Assembly: GCF_001723685.1 (NCBI RefSeq)
Contig: NZ_MCBX01000011.1
Location: forward strand, 24,798-88,797
DNA length: 64,000 bases
Direction: 5' to 3'
Origin: Candidatus Marithrix sp. Canyon 246
GTDB lineage: Bacteria > Pseudomonadota > Gammaproteobacteria > Beggiatoales > Beggiatoaceae
A program made the position numbers and the translations under genes. Every line of letters starts with the position of its first letter. The first letter of the stretch is position 1. Positions 8,059-16,510 of the stretch are shown piece after piece. The notes under the pieces are model-generated. The model was not told where the DNA came from. It saw only the letters and a program-made list of their open reading frames with translations, and made no database searches.

Positions 8059-8691
8059 TTAATTATATTTTTTAGTTCCTGAAAAACTTTTAATTAACGC
8101 TTCTTGAACCACTCTATAATCTTGAAATGTAGTCATCCAAATTGACCAAAATCCATGTGCTAAAGCTAAATCCATAATAATCTCAATATCACAACTACAC
8201 TTTTGATATTTGTTTAAATATCTATTTGCAATTTCCCATACTTTCTTTCTATCTTCCCATCTTTTGTCTTTAAAAGAGTACTTTGAATTTCCAGGAACTC
8301 TATCCAATCCAACTAAATCCAAAAGTTTTTGAGCTTTTTCTTTAAGTGGACTTTTTAGAATAGGATTGAGAATAACAAGACCACCCTCTAAATAAGAAAA
8401 GACCGAAAATGTATTATTAATATGTGGTAAAAGGCTATCATCTACCGATTTGGTTCCTTTTATTGAATTACAATTTTTACAAGCCAACAGAAAATTATTC
8501 CATAAATATTTTTGTTTTGGATGAGTATGTTTATCATTAATATGCTCAACATCCAATGCAGAACTATATCCTTGTCGTTCACAATAACTACAAAAATCAC
8601 CAATAGCTAAAATTAAATCATCTTTAGCATCTCCATACGGATTATATCTATTTTTATTTCCTTTAAATAGAGATTTATCTACAGGTCTCAT
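8059..8691 (-). CDS. ptuB: HNH endonuclease of a Septu-like pair (PtuB)
   Basis: 210 residues beginning MRPVDKSLFKG. It has an HNH core with zinc-type cysteines C34 and C37, the catalytic-region His50 in LDVEHIND, then C71-x-x-C74-N75. The MRPV start followed by CSYCE and VEHI is typical of TIGR02646-type HNH proteins found as PtuB in Septu and in retron Ec78-like systems. Its ATG follows the stop of the ATPase gene directly, so they are co-translated. In Septu, PtuA senses phage infection and PtuB cuts nucleic acid. Target and trigger here are unknown. No reverse transcriptase lies nearby, so this is not a complete retron. Confidence 0.78.
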   Translation of the reverse strand: MRPVDKSLFKGNKNRYNPYGDAKDDLILAIGDFCSYCERQGYSSALDVEHINDKHTHPKQKYLWNNFLLACKNCNSIKGTKSVDDSLLPHINNTFSVFSYLEGGLVILNPILKSPLKEKAQKLLDLVGLDRVPGNSKYSFKDKRWEDRKKVWEIANRYLNKYQKCSCDIEIIMDLALAHGFWSIWMTTFQDYRVVQEALIKSFSGTKKYN

Positions 8692-9963
8692 TTATCCAAG
8701 TTCCGTTTTTCGTTCTGCTTTCATGAGTGCTACAAAAACCGGATCACTATTAAACTCTAATTCCAATTTATCTAACTCTTCTTTAATTTTATTGGTTGTG
8801 TAATCATTTTTTGATGTTTTCCCTTCTTGTATCAAAGCAAAATAATCAGAGGCAACTTTTTGCATCTTCAAAAATTTTCTACTTCGTTGAACAGATTCTA
8901 AATTCATCTCCTCCTCAGCTATATCAGGGATACTTTTAGTAAATGGATTATCTACAACATCATCACCATCCAATTTTATAAGTTCTTCTGCTCTCAATGA
9001 TTGTATAATAAATGGAGAGTGCGTTGTTGCAATAAATTGTATCTTGGGAAAAGTATTTTTCAAATCAGAGATAATATTTTTTTGCCATTTTGGATGAAGA
9101 TGCATATCTATCTCATCAATAAGTACCACCCCTTCGGTCTCTTTGATGGCATTTCCTCCCAAATGGGGATTTAATTTTATAGCTCTATATGCAATATCAG
9201 CTGTCAATCTAACAACACTCTGATACCCAGCACTCATCATAGAAAAAGAGACCCAACTTCCATTTTCCAGTTGACCAAGCATATCATCCATCTCCCAAGA
9301 AAAATGAATCTTTTTCCAATCTTTTACCATGCTTGTAATGGAGTTAGTAAAGGCATGATATAAAGTTTTATCCTTTCCAAACTTCAACACAGAATCTTCA
9401 TAAGACTTAAACCATTCCAAAAATTGCCCTTTAAGCGTTCTTGAATCCAACGCACCATAATATCCATCAAGCCTTGAGCCTTGTTTTTGATAAGTTACTT
9501 TGTTTTGATGTCTATCATTAACTCTTTCAGTACCATAATAGGCTATTAATGGTAGTTTTACATTATCTCCATTCCTAACTTGATTAGCTAACTCTTTAGC
9601 TTTATTAATCATCTCTTTAGCAGATTTATAATTTGTGGCTCCACCAAGATCTTTATCTGTACTCCTATGCCATTTATAGTTTATGTTATCTAAAGTCTGT
9701 TGTATATCTATTCTAAATGGTAATTGAATTTCAATATTATCAGGAGATATAATTTCTCTTCTTTTTTCTTCATATCTAAGAGGTATTGATTCTTCCCTCT
9801 TTAAACCCATAAGCACTGTTCCCAAAGAGTAAGATAAAGCTTCTAATATAGTTGTTTTACCTGTTGCATTGTTACCAATAATAACATTCATTTGAGGATT
9901 GAATGAAAACTCTTCATCTGCAAACAGTTTGAAATTTCTAATCTTTATATATTCTATCTTCAT
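8692..9963 (-). CDS. ptuA: AAA ATPase of a Septu-like pair (PtuA)
   Basis: About 423 residues from the start MKIEYIKIRNFKLF, the usual opening of OLD/SMC-like defence ATPases. Walker A GNNATGKTT lies near residue 30, Walker B VVLIDEIDMHLHP, and the His-switch segment FIATTHSPFIIQSL near residue 300. The frame stays open to 10023, but the extra 20 codons lie mostly in a palindromic element, so I start at 9963. The MITE at 9980-10068 therefore ends about 16 bases before the start codon, where a promoter or ribosome-binding site should be. Paired with the HNH gene at 8059-8691. Confidence 0.78.
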   Translation of the reverse strand: MKIEYIKIRNFKLFADEEFSFNPQMNVIIGNNATGKTTILEALSYSLGTVLMGLKREESIPLRYEEKRREIISPDNIEIQLPFRIDIQQTLDNINYKWHRSTDKDLGGATNYKSAKEMINKAKELANQVRNGDNVKLPLIAYYGTERVNDRHQNKVTYQKQGSRLDGYYGALDSRTLKGQFLEWFKSYEDSVLKFGKDKTLYHAFTNSITSMVKDWKKIHFSWEMDDMLGQLENGSWVSFSMMSAGYQSVVRLTADIAYRAIKLNPHLGGNAIKETEGVVLIDEIDMHLHPKWQKNIISDLKNTFPKIQFIATTHSPFIIQSLRAEELIKLDGDDVVDNPFTKSIPDIAEEEMNLESVQRSRKFLKMQKVASDYFALIQEGKTSKNDYTTNKIKEELDKLELEFNSDPVFVALMKAERKTELG

Positions 9964-9979
9964 GATTTTAAAATAGCCC

Positions 9980-10068
9980 GTAGGGTGTATAAGCGAAGGT
10001 TTTCCGTGGGAAAACGACATCAAAAAATTATTCTAATCGGTGTATTAGGCTTTGCTTATACACCCTAC
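9980..10068. mobile_element. 89-bp MITE with TIR GTAGGGTGTATAAGC
   Basis: GTAGGGTGTATAAGC at 9980-9994 is exactly inverted at 10054-10068, and an inner hairpin (GGTTTTCC/GGAAAAC) lies between. A related palindrome with arms TGTAGGGTGCATAAGCGA is nested at 44083-44169. It sits just upstream of ptuA. The rest of the gap to 10144 is non-coding. Confidence 0.75.
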
Positions 10069-10144
10069 ACTGGCTATAGCTGTATAATTAAGCTAATAAT
10101 AGCGAGGATCATCGTTTTTTGTATATTTTTAAAACTTTTAACAC

Positions 10145-10927
10145 TTACGAAAAATAATTAATAACTTTATTTAAACACATTGAAAATAAACGTGATTCAT
10201 CTTCAAATACAATAATACTATTACGTTCAAACAAATTGTTAGCTTTTCGTTTTGAAGTAGTAAGAGTTAGATATTTACTTCCATTAACTGCTAATTTAAT
10301 ATCAAAAAAATATGTCCCTTCATTTACTGATATTGTTTCATAAAATGGTTCTTTGATGTCTTTTTGCAAAGATAGCAAAGCCTTGCTTAAATTTTCAGTA
10401 AGTTCATGAAATTTTTCTTCAAAAATTTCTATTTGACGATTTCCTCTTTTACCCGATTCAGTTATTATCAAGCATTTTTTCCCTAAAATTGTATTCACAT
10501 CAAATAAATATGAACGACTACCTAATATAACTGTTTCTGAAAATGAATTCCCATTATTATTCATATTGTTATCAATATCACGGATTCCATGAAGCTTTGC
10601 ATGACATTTACCACATACAACCAAAAGATTATCAATATGATCATTTTGATACTTTTTAGGATATTTTACATGATGAACAGCTTTATATGTTGCACCACAC
10701 AACTCACATTTATAATCGGCTCGTGCTAAAGCTAATTTTTTTAAACTGTCCCATTTTTCGGAATTCAGATAATCTGAATAAAGTTCTTTATAGAATTCTG
10801 ATAGTTTTTGAACCAATTTTTGTTTATAAAACCATAAAACAGCTAAACCAACAATAAAAATAATGATTTCAATTGAAATAATTATAAAATGAATTTCTAA
10901 CATTTCGTAGCTCCAAATATTGTTCAT
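10145..10927 (-). CDS. Membrane-anchored HNH protein with two PUR-like repeats
   Basis: 260 residues with an unusual layout. A membrane helix (about 12-34) and a short coiled region precede an HNH-type zinc nuclease core with C74, C77, H85-H86, C105, C108 and H113. Two C-terminal repeats (about 130-188 and 197-259) follow. Each has the pattern (Y/S)xFD(V/I)...L.IT.S.(K/R)...I.(I/V)FE...F, which resembles PUR-alpha/DUF3276 nucleic-acid-binding repeats (YFFDIKLAVNGSKYLTLT in the second). The N-terminus would place the nuclease at the cytoplasmic face of the membrane. Its start overlaps the stop of the large ATPase gene by four bases (ATGA), so the two proteins are made together. The HNH call is firm; the PUR call rests on pattern and needs a profile search. 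Confidence 0.72.
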   Translation of the reverse strand: MNNIWSYEMLEIHFIIISIEIIIFIVGLAVLWFYKQKLVQKLSEFYKELYSDYLNSEKWDSLKKLALARADYKCELCGATYKAVHHVKYPKKYQNDHIDNLLVVCGKCHAKLHGIRDIDNNMNNNGNSFSETVILGSRSYLFDVNTILGKKCLIITESGKRGNRQIEIFEEKFHELTENLSKALLSLQKDIKEPFYETISVNEGTYFFDIKLAVNGSKYLTLTTSKRKANNLFERNSIIVFEDESRLFSMCLNKVINYFS

Positions 10928-13900
10928 AATCTATGTTCCACCAAACAATCCCCCGGCACTGCCCGTTGTGCCAATTCTATCAAATGCGGATGATGAGTCA
11001 AAAATATAATTTGTCTATTTTTACTTAGTTCTCCTAATATTGATAGTGTCGCTTGTGAGCGTTCGTCATCGAAGTTTATTAGGATGTCATCTAATATTAA
11101 TGGTAATCTTGGTTGGGTGTAGCGTTCTATGCTGGCTAGTCTTAGGGATAGGTATAGTTGATCGCGTGTGCCATCGCTCATCGCGTTGGTTGTTAAACCC
11201 ATATTGTCTTCGCGTATTCCCATTAATATTGGTTGATCGGTGTTGCTGCTATAGTCTGTTTTTATTCCTGCAAATTGATTTAGGGTTAATTTTTGAAAGA
11301 TTTCGCTGGCGCGTTTGATCACAGGGCCTTGATTTTGTTCACGATAACGTTCAATTGATTTTCTGAGGATTGATGCTGCTAGGTGAATTTGAATATAACG
11401 TTCACTTAAATTTTGCATTTCTGCTAGGGCTAATTGGGCTTCGTCAGCAGCTTGAGCAGCGGCTGCATTACCGTCCATTTGTTTTAATAGAGTACGTAAT
11501 TCTCCAATGGTTTGGTCGATTTTGGAACGTTGTTGTTCTAATTGTTGAATTTGTTCTATCGTTGTTTCTATTTGTACCGCTAATTGTTCAATGTCTATTT
11601 CTGCCGCTGCCTCTTCTAAATCAGATAATGACAATCCTTCTCCTTGTTTTAATAATTGTTGTTCTACTGTTATCAATTCTGCTTGTAAAGCTTTTTTATG
11701 TAATGAATCTTGTTCGGCTTGTTCTAAATCGGCTAGGTTTTCACAATGTGCTTGTTCTAATAGGGCTTGTAAGCGAGCTTGAGATGCTTCAATTTCTTGT
11801 TTGGCATTTATATAATGTTGTTGTTCTTTATCTAAACTGTGTTGCAATTGTTCTAAACGCGCTAAATCTTGTTCAGTTTGGCTCAGGCGATTAGATAATT
11901 CTGGAACTATTTGTTCTAGCGGCTCATTAATTAATTCTGTTGCCAGTGTTTCTGCGATTGCTTTCACATCAGCCTTAAATATTTTAGCGTCTTTTTCCAT
12001 TAATTTAACTCGACGCTTGAGACTATTGGCTTTGTCAATCTTATTTAATATTTGATCTAAAGTATCAAGTACATCACGAGCAGTTTCTGTTGCTGTTTTA
12101 GCGGGTAAATTTAAAGGAGCTAGTGCTTGTTTCCATTGCTGTTGCCATTTTTTTAAAGCCGCATCAGCTTGTATTTTTGCAAGTTCAGTATTAGCTTTAT
12201 CTTTATTTAAATTATTGATTTCTAATTCTAACTTATCAAATTTACGCTGTAACTTAGTAATCAAAGCGACACTATTATGAGCTTGTTCCACTATATTGGC
12301 TAATTCGGTAAAAATCTCTCCTTTAACAAAAGCTTTTAAAGGTAATAGTGCATCAGTTAATTCTTCGGATAACTCTTTAACTAATTCTCGCCCTACTTGT
12401 AATTTTTGACGACGCTCTCTTAATGAACAACTTTGTTTACGTAAATCTAAGCATTCATTTAACCAACCTCGCATTTCAGCAGGTGCCCAAGGTTTTATCC
12501 CTGTAGGCTTCCAACTATTTTCCCATTCATTTTGTAAATTAGCTAATACTGTTTCTAATTGATGCCACTTTTTAGTTTGTTGTTCCTGCTCATGACTCGC
12601 ACTCTGTTGTTCTGCTAATAACATTGAATATTCTGCAACACGACTAGCTTCACGACGCAGGCGATCAGAAAGTTCATCCGCATGATACATGGCTTCTTCA
12701 AATGTTTTATATGCGTCTTGTTGTTTAAAAGGAGAAACTTGTTCTAATAGTGACAGTGTGGAAGCCTTTTTAGATTTTACAACAATTTGTTGCCAATATT
12801 GTTGCCTAAGTTTTCTAACATCTTCTAAAGTTTTTTCAGTAGGAATTTCGCCTGCCCAAGATAAGGCATTAATTTTTTGACTAGAATTTTCAGCCCGTTG
12901 TCTAGCATTTAATAGACGTTCTTTTACACGTTGCCTATCATTTTCTACTTCATTAAAGCGACGCTCAAAACTATCAATTCTTTCGATTCTTGGCAAAGGA
13001 GCTTCTTCTAAAGCTTTTAAACTACTAGACCAACCTAATTGTTGTAATGATAAATTTATTTGGTCAGTTAATAACTTAATTTCAGTTTCATCTTTAGCCA
13101 AAGATTCTTCTAAATCACTATATTTACATGCTCGTGCTAAACCAGCTTGTAACAAGGTTAAATCAGGTGGATCAGGTAAAATATCTAATGCTTGGTTTTG
13201 CTGAATTAATTGTTGTTCAATTGCTTCTAAACGTAGAATCAGACTATTTTGTTTTTCGCGTAAAGTAGGATAGCTATTCGCTAGATTTTTAATCTCCTTA
13301 GCTTGCAAATTAGTAAGGGTATAGTTTGATACATCTGACAAAGTAGTGTTTGGATAAATACGCTGCAATAACAGCTTAGCCTCCTTTTCCACGGTACGCA
13401 TTTCAGTACGAACCCCGGGTAAATCACGAGCGGCTTTTTGATGACTACCTAAACGCCCTCGCAAATCATTAATAGTAGGCTTTTGAGCTAATAAGGCTTT
13501 AGAAATTTGAACTTGTGAAATTTGTTGCTCTAAATCGGCAATAGTTTGTTCAGCCTGTTCAGCTTTAGTTTCAGCAGTACGTAAATCCAGATTATCTTGA
13601 AAACGTTTAGAACTAACATCTTCAGGCAATAAAATCACCTTAGCCAGTTTGGCTAATTCAGTTTTAACTTCTTGATGCCTATGTAAAAATGCGCGAGTAC
13701 GTTGAATAAGTTCTAAACGATTTTTATCAACACGTAAATTTTGTAAATTTTCAGTAAGTGTTTTATGTTGTTGTTGTGCATCATCTAAATTTTGCGCGTG
13801 TTCACTCCACTTTTGTGCGGATAAAGAAGCTTCTTCAATACGTTGACAAGCTTCTTTATAAGTTTTAATAGTTTGGTTTAAGAGCGGTTTAGAACCACGA

Positions 13901-14436
13901 GCTTTAAATAACTCATCTTTTTCTTTATCTAACTGAGTTAAAACCTCATGAACATTGACGCTACCACTACCGGCTTCAAATAAACTTTCACCGACATCAC
14001 CACCACCTTGCAACAAATTATCTCCACCTTGGCGCAAACAATCATGATCAAAACAAAACAAGGCGATAAACTGAGCCTCATCCATATCACCACCAAGATA
14101 ATCCAACAAATACTTCTCATTCAAAGGCTTATTATCAACATCAAGTAAAGTATTTTTACGCCCTTTACGCCGATAAAATAACAACTCACCCAAACCATCA
14201 TTTACGACATTAGCTCCAATACGTAATTGATTATTAGCATGAAGATGAGCATCAGAAGTACGTTCAGGAATCCCAAAAAACAAATTAATCAAAGCACGAC
14301 GTAGCGTACTTTTACCGGCTTCATTTGCACCATAAATAAGATGAAACCCCGGTTGCTTAGCAGAAAAATCTAAAATTTTATTTGTAAATGCCCCAAAGGC
14401 AAGTAACTCTAGTTGTAATATGTTCATATTGTTCAT
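10924..14436 (-). CDS. YhaN-like SMC/SbcC-type coiled-coil ATPase
   Basis: 1170 residues. The N-terminal half-ATPase has Walker A GANEAGKST (near residue 37) and FFGIPERTSDAHLHA. Two long coiled-coil arms with a central turn follow. The C-terminal half has SDGTRDQLYLSLRLASIE (ABC signature) and LPLILDDILINFDD (Walker B), then FLTHHPHLIELA. This is the YhaN/AAA_27 family, whose usual partner is an SbcD-like phosphoesterase (YhaO). No such gene is next to it; instead an HNH-PUR membrane protein is translationally coupled downstream. SMC-type ATPases with a nuclease partner typically act in DNA repair or phage defence. An alternative ATG at 14427 would remove three residues. Pieces of this gene are copied at 7688-8016. 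Confidence 0.88.
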   Translation of the reverse strand: MNNMNILQLELLAFGAFTNKILDFSAKQPGFHLIYGANEAGKSTLRRALINLFFGIPERTSDAHLHANNQLRIGANVVNDGLGELLFYRRKGRKNTLLDVDNKPLNEKYLLDYLGGDMDEAQFIALFCFDHDCLRQGGDNLLQGGGDVGESLFEAGSGSVNVHEVLTQLDKEKDELFKARGSKPLLNQTIKTYKEACQRIEEASLSAQKWSEHAQNLDDAQQQHKTLTENLQNLRVDKNRLELIQRTRAFLHRHQEVKTELAKLAKVILLPEDVSSKRFQDNLDLRTAETKAEQAEQTIADLEQQISQVQISKALLAQKPTINDLRGRLGSHQKAARDLPGVRTEMRTVEKEAKLLLQRIYPNTTLSDVSNYTLTNLQAKEIKNLANSYPTLREKQNSLILRLEAIEQQLIQQNQALDILPDPPDLTLLQAGLARACKYSDLEESLAKDETEIKLLTDQINLSLQQLGWSSSLKALEEAPLPRIERIDSFERRFNEVENDRQRVKERLLNARQRAENSSQKINALSWAGEIPTEKTLEDVRKLRQQYWQQIVVKSKKASTLSLLEQVSPFKQQDAYKTFEEAMYHADELSDRLRREASRVAEYSMLLAEQQSASHEQEQQTKKWHQLETVLANLQNEWENSWKPTGIKPWAPAEMRGWLNECLDLRKQSCSLRERRQKLQVGRELVKELSEELTDALLPLKAFVKGEIFTELANIVEQAHNSVALITKLQRKFDKLELEINNLNKDKANTELAKIQADAALKKWQQQWKQALAPLNLPAKTATETARDVLDTLDQILNKIDKANSLKRRVKLMEKDAKIFKADVKAIAETLATELINEPLEQIVPELSNRLSQTEQDLARLEQLQHSLDKEQQHYINAKQEIEASQARLQALLEQAHCENLADLEQAEQDSLHKKALQAELITVEQQLLKQGEGLSLSDLEEAAAEIDIEQLAVQIETTIEQIQQLEQQRSKIDQTIGELRTLLKQMDGNAAAAQAADEAQLALAEMQNLSERYIQIHLAASILRKSIERYREQNQGPVIKRASEIFQKLTLNQFAGIKTDYSSNTDQPILMGIREDNMGLTTNAMSDGTRDQLYLSLRLASIERYTQPRLPLILDDILINFDDERSQATLSILGELSKNRQIIFLTHHPHLIELAQRAVPGDCLVEHRL

Positions 14437-14494
14437 TTTATCATATTATGATAAAATTATAACCTAATTAACATATAAGCATTAAAAAATAATT

Positions 14495-14752
14495 ATGAAT
14501 ACATTACAACAAACAGCAATTGCTACAATTTCAAAGCTACCTCATACAGCAAATTTTGATCATATTATCGCTGCATTATACGAAATCCGAATCAAAACCG
14601 AAAACTATAAACTAACTAAAATACAACCAGATGAAGTTAAAAAAATTTCATGTTTGGAATTGGCGCGATCTCATAATTTAGTTGGGTGTATAAAAAATGC
14701 ACCAGCAGACCTTTCTATTAATAAAGGTTACATGGAAGGATATGGTTTATGA
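14495..14752 (+). CDS. Antitoxin of a VapBC-like pair
   Basis: 85 residues, charged, with no recognisable DNA-binding fold visible to me. Its identity comes from context: its stop overlaps the ATG of a PIN-domain toxin gene by four bases, the normal order antitoxin-toxin. The second half (ELARSHNLVGCIKNAPADLS) resembles antitoxin tails that bind PIN toxins. Diverges from the YhaN-like operon across a 58-base AT-rich gap. Confidence 0.65.
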   Translation: MNTLQQTAIATISKLPHTANFDHIIAALYEIRIKTENYKLTKIQPDEVKKISCLELARSHNLVGCIKNAPADLSINKGYMEGYGL

Positions 14753-15171
14753 AACAAGTGATAGTTGATACAGGTCCTTTGGTTGCACTCCTAAGTGAAA
14801 AAGATGTTCATCATGATTGGGTGACTAAGAAAATGGCTAATATTCACACGCCTTTATTAACTTGTGAAGCAGTTATTTCTGAAACTTGTTTTTTATTAAA
14901 GCGACATTCCCATGAAAAAGCAGATGTGGTTCTTGAACTGATAGATATGAATTTTATGAAAGTTCCATTTTTTTTAGGTGATAACGAAAGGAAAGATATT
15001 AGGCGTTTAATGGTTAAATATGCAAATGTTCCAATGTCTTTTGCAGATGCTTGTTTGGTAAAAATGAGTGAGCAATATTCTAAAAGCCTTGTTTTAACTT
15101 TGGATAGTGATTTTTTGATTTATCGCCGATATGGTAATCAATCTATATCAACTATTATGCCTTATGATTAA
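14749..15171 (+). CDS. PIN-domain ribonuclease toxin (VapC-like)
   Basis: 140 residues with the PIN acidic set: Asp7 in VDTGPL, Glu45 in ISETCFLL, Asp100 in SFADACL and Asp119/Asp121 in LTLDSDF. PIN toxins of VapBC modules are Mg-dependent endoribonucleases that cut tRNA or rRNA and are blocked by the cognate antitoxin. The four-base overlap with the upstream gene gives coupling. All catalytic acidic residues are present, so the toxin looks intact. Confidence 0.85.
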   Translation: MKQVIVDTGPLVALLSEKDVHHDWVTKKMANIHTPLLTCEAVISETCFLLKRHSHEKADVVLELIDMNFMKVPFFLGDNERKDIRRLMVKYANVPMSFADACLVKMSEQYSKSLVLTLDSDFLIYRRYGNQSISTIMPYD

Positions 15172-15174
15172 ATT

Positions 15175-15336
15175 TACACAGTTCTGCTAATACAAAAATA
15201 AATTCCAACACCGTGGTTTTACCGCTACCATTTGCACCACCTAATACAATGACTGATTGTGATTTTCCATTATCGGTAAAATCTATTTTTACGTCTTTTA
15301 AGGTACCGCAATTTTTTACTGTGATATTGTAATATA
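15175..15336 (-). pseudogene. N-terminal remnant of an AAA ATPase
   Basis: Read on the minus strand this stretch gives NITVKNCGTLKDVKIDF, then a Walker A box GGANGSGKTT and VLEFIFVLAEL, and then runs into the end of the PIN-toxin gene. Only about 50 residues of an SMC/OLD-type ATPase start remain. An in-frame stop upstream and no start codon show it is dead. Confidence 0.7.
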
Positions 15337-15380
15337 TAAATATATATTACGCATTTTTACAAAAAAAAAGGATTGTCCCT

Positions 15381-15447
15381 ACAGTTTATAACAAAAAATG
15401 AATATATAGCCAATACATAATTTTTTTCCTATAATTGTAATTTGTTA
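15381..15447 (-). pseudogene. Remnant of the 5' end of the membrane gene at 6768-7294
   Basis: The leader CCTATAATTGTAATTTGTT at 15428-15446 is identical to 7302-7320. Adjoining bases (AATGAATATATAG, ACATAATTTTT) align with the first codons of that gene with small gaps. Only about 20 codons could remain and none read cleanly. Confidence 0.5.
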
Positions 15448-15474
15448 AAACTTCAATGTAAATAAAGTTCTGTC

Positions 15475-15506
15475 TAGGTTGGGCTGACGAGAGGAAGCCC
15501 AACCTA
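15475..15506. repeat. GC-rich hairpin TAGGTTGGGCT ... AGCCCAACCTA
   Basis: An 11-base perfect stem with a ten-base loop lies between the island and the esterase gene, 3' of the latter. Hairpins of the GTAGGTTGGG type are dispersed in many gammaproteobacterial and cyanobacterial genomes. It may also help to end the minus-strand esterase transcript. Confidence 0.6.
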
Positions 15507-15546
15507 CAGAATATATCAATTTTAGAAGAGCTGTACATAACATCAG

Positions 15547-16494
15547 TTAATTAACTAATTCCCAATAAGTCAATAAAGTCTTTTGCAATTTACTATCATT
15601 ATCATCACTGACCATAAAAAAGTAATTGTCTTTATGGTGGGTTAAGCCTTCAAAATTATCGATTTCCCAACCTTTAAAGTTATTAAATACCGCAATCTGT
15701 TTAAATTCACTATCATCTCCCTTTGAGCAGCTACACGTAGAAAGCCATACGCGCCTTACACTAATAATGAGAGGCTTTAAAATCGAACTAAAAGCGCGTT
15801 CTAAAATTAGAATCGAACCATCTTTTAAAGTTTCTAATGCTACTATCGCACTGTTTGGAGCTGGATAAGCTGGAATTGTCCATTTCCGCTTGGTTTTCAA
15901 TGAGTAAATTGTATGTTTATTGCCGGTATTTTTTAATGGATATTCTGGTGCGGTTAAAATACCTAAGCGTGGATGTATTGTCACTGCTTCTAATGCTTTG
16001 TTTTTGCTATGGTAGTTTTTAATCTTAGCTAATTTTTTTGGTAAACGATATTTAGAGATTAATCTACCTTTTGGAGTAAATTTAGCAATCTTAGGCTTGC
16101 GTTCAAAGGATATTATTAGTTGACCATTCAAAATTGCTAATCCTTCAGAATCTCTGGATTTTAATCTTTTGCCATTTTTCTTTGTTAATTTATACGCTGA
16201 TAATAGGCGAATTCCAACTAGTGTATTATTTACAATTTGTGGCTTTAAATGATATAAATCAGCATTATCTGAGATAGCATATAAAATCTTTTCATCCTTA
16301 TCCCATGCTAAACCTGATAATTCACTGATTTTAGGTATAGTCAGTTCCAAAGTACCCCTTAAACGAATATTCATATACTGTTCACCAGATTTATATTTGT
16401 TTGAAAAAGCAATTGGGTGACTCAATGAAGATGCAACACAAGATACAGTTGCTATAATTAGTAATATTGTAATGATAACGTTTTTAAAATTCAT
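15547..16494 (-). CDS. Secreted esterase-like phytase-family beta-propeller protein
   Basis: About 315 residues starting MNFKNVIITILLIIATVSC, a signal or lipoprotein-type leader. The frame stays open 33 codons further upstream, but that would overlap the divergent phosphatase gene, so I take the start at 16494. The mature part has SELSGLAWDKDEKILYAISD, RDSEGLAILNGQLIISFER, NKALEAVTIHP and DNFEGLTHHKDNYFFMVSDD, the repeated blades of the 'esterase-like activity of phytase' family (PF13449). Substrate unknown; probably periplasmic. Diverges from the sucrose genes with only 16 bases between starts. Confidence 0.8.
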   Translation of the reverse strand: MNFKNVIITILLIIATVSCVASSLSHPIAFSNKYKSGEQYMNIRLRGTLELTIPKISELSGLAWDKDEKILYAISDNADLYHLKPQIVNNTLVGIRLLSAYKLTKKNGKRLKSRDSEGLAILNGQLIISFERKPKIAKFTPKGRLISKYRLPKKLAKIKNYHSKNKALEAVTIHPRLGILTAPEYPLKNTGNKHTIYSLKTKRKWTIPAYPAPNSAIVALETLKDGSILILERAFSSILKPLIISVRRVWLSTCSCSKGDDSEFKQIAVFNNFKGWEIDNFEGLTHHKDNYFFMVSDDNDSKLQKTLLTYWELVN

Positions 16495-16510
16495 ATTTAT
16501 AGGATGATTT

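Noticed and set aside
8059..10023. Retron (Ec78-like) carrying PtuAB
   Set aside because: No reverse transcriptase or msr/msd-like RNA region is found within several kb; only the ATPase and HNH parts are present.
11040..11894. Plus-strand open frames inside the YhaN-like gene
   Set aside because: They are antisense to a well-supported coiled-coil coding region and have low-complexity Leu/Val-rich products.
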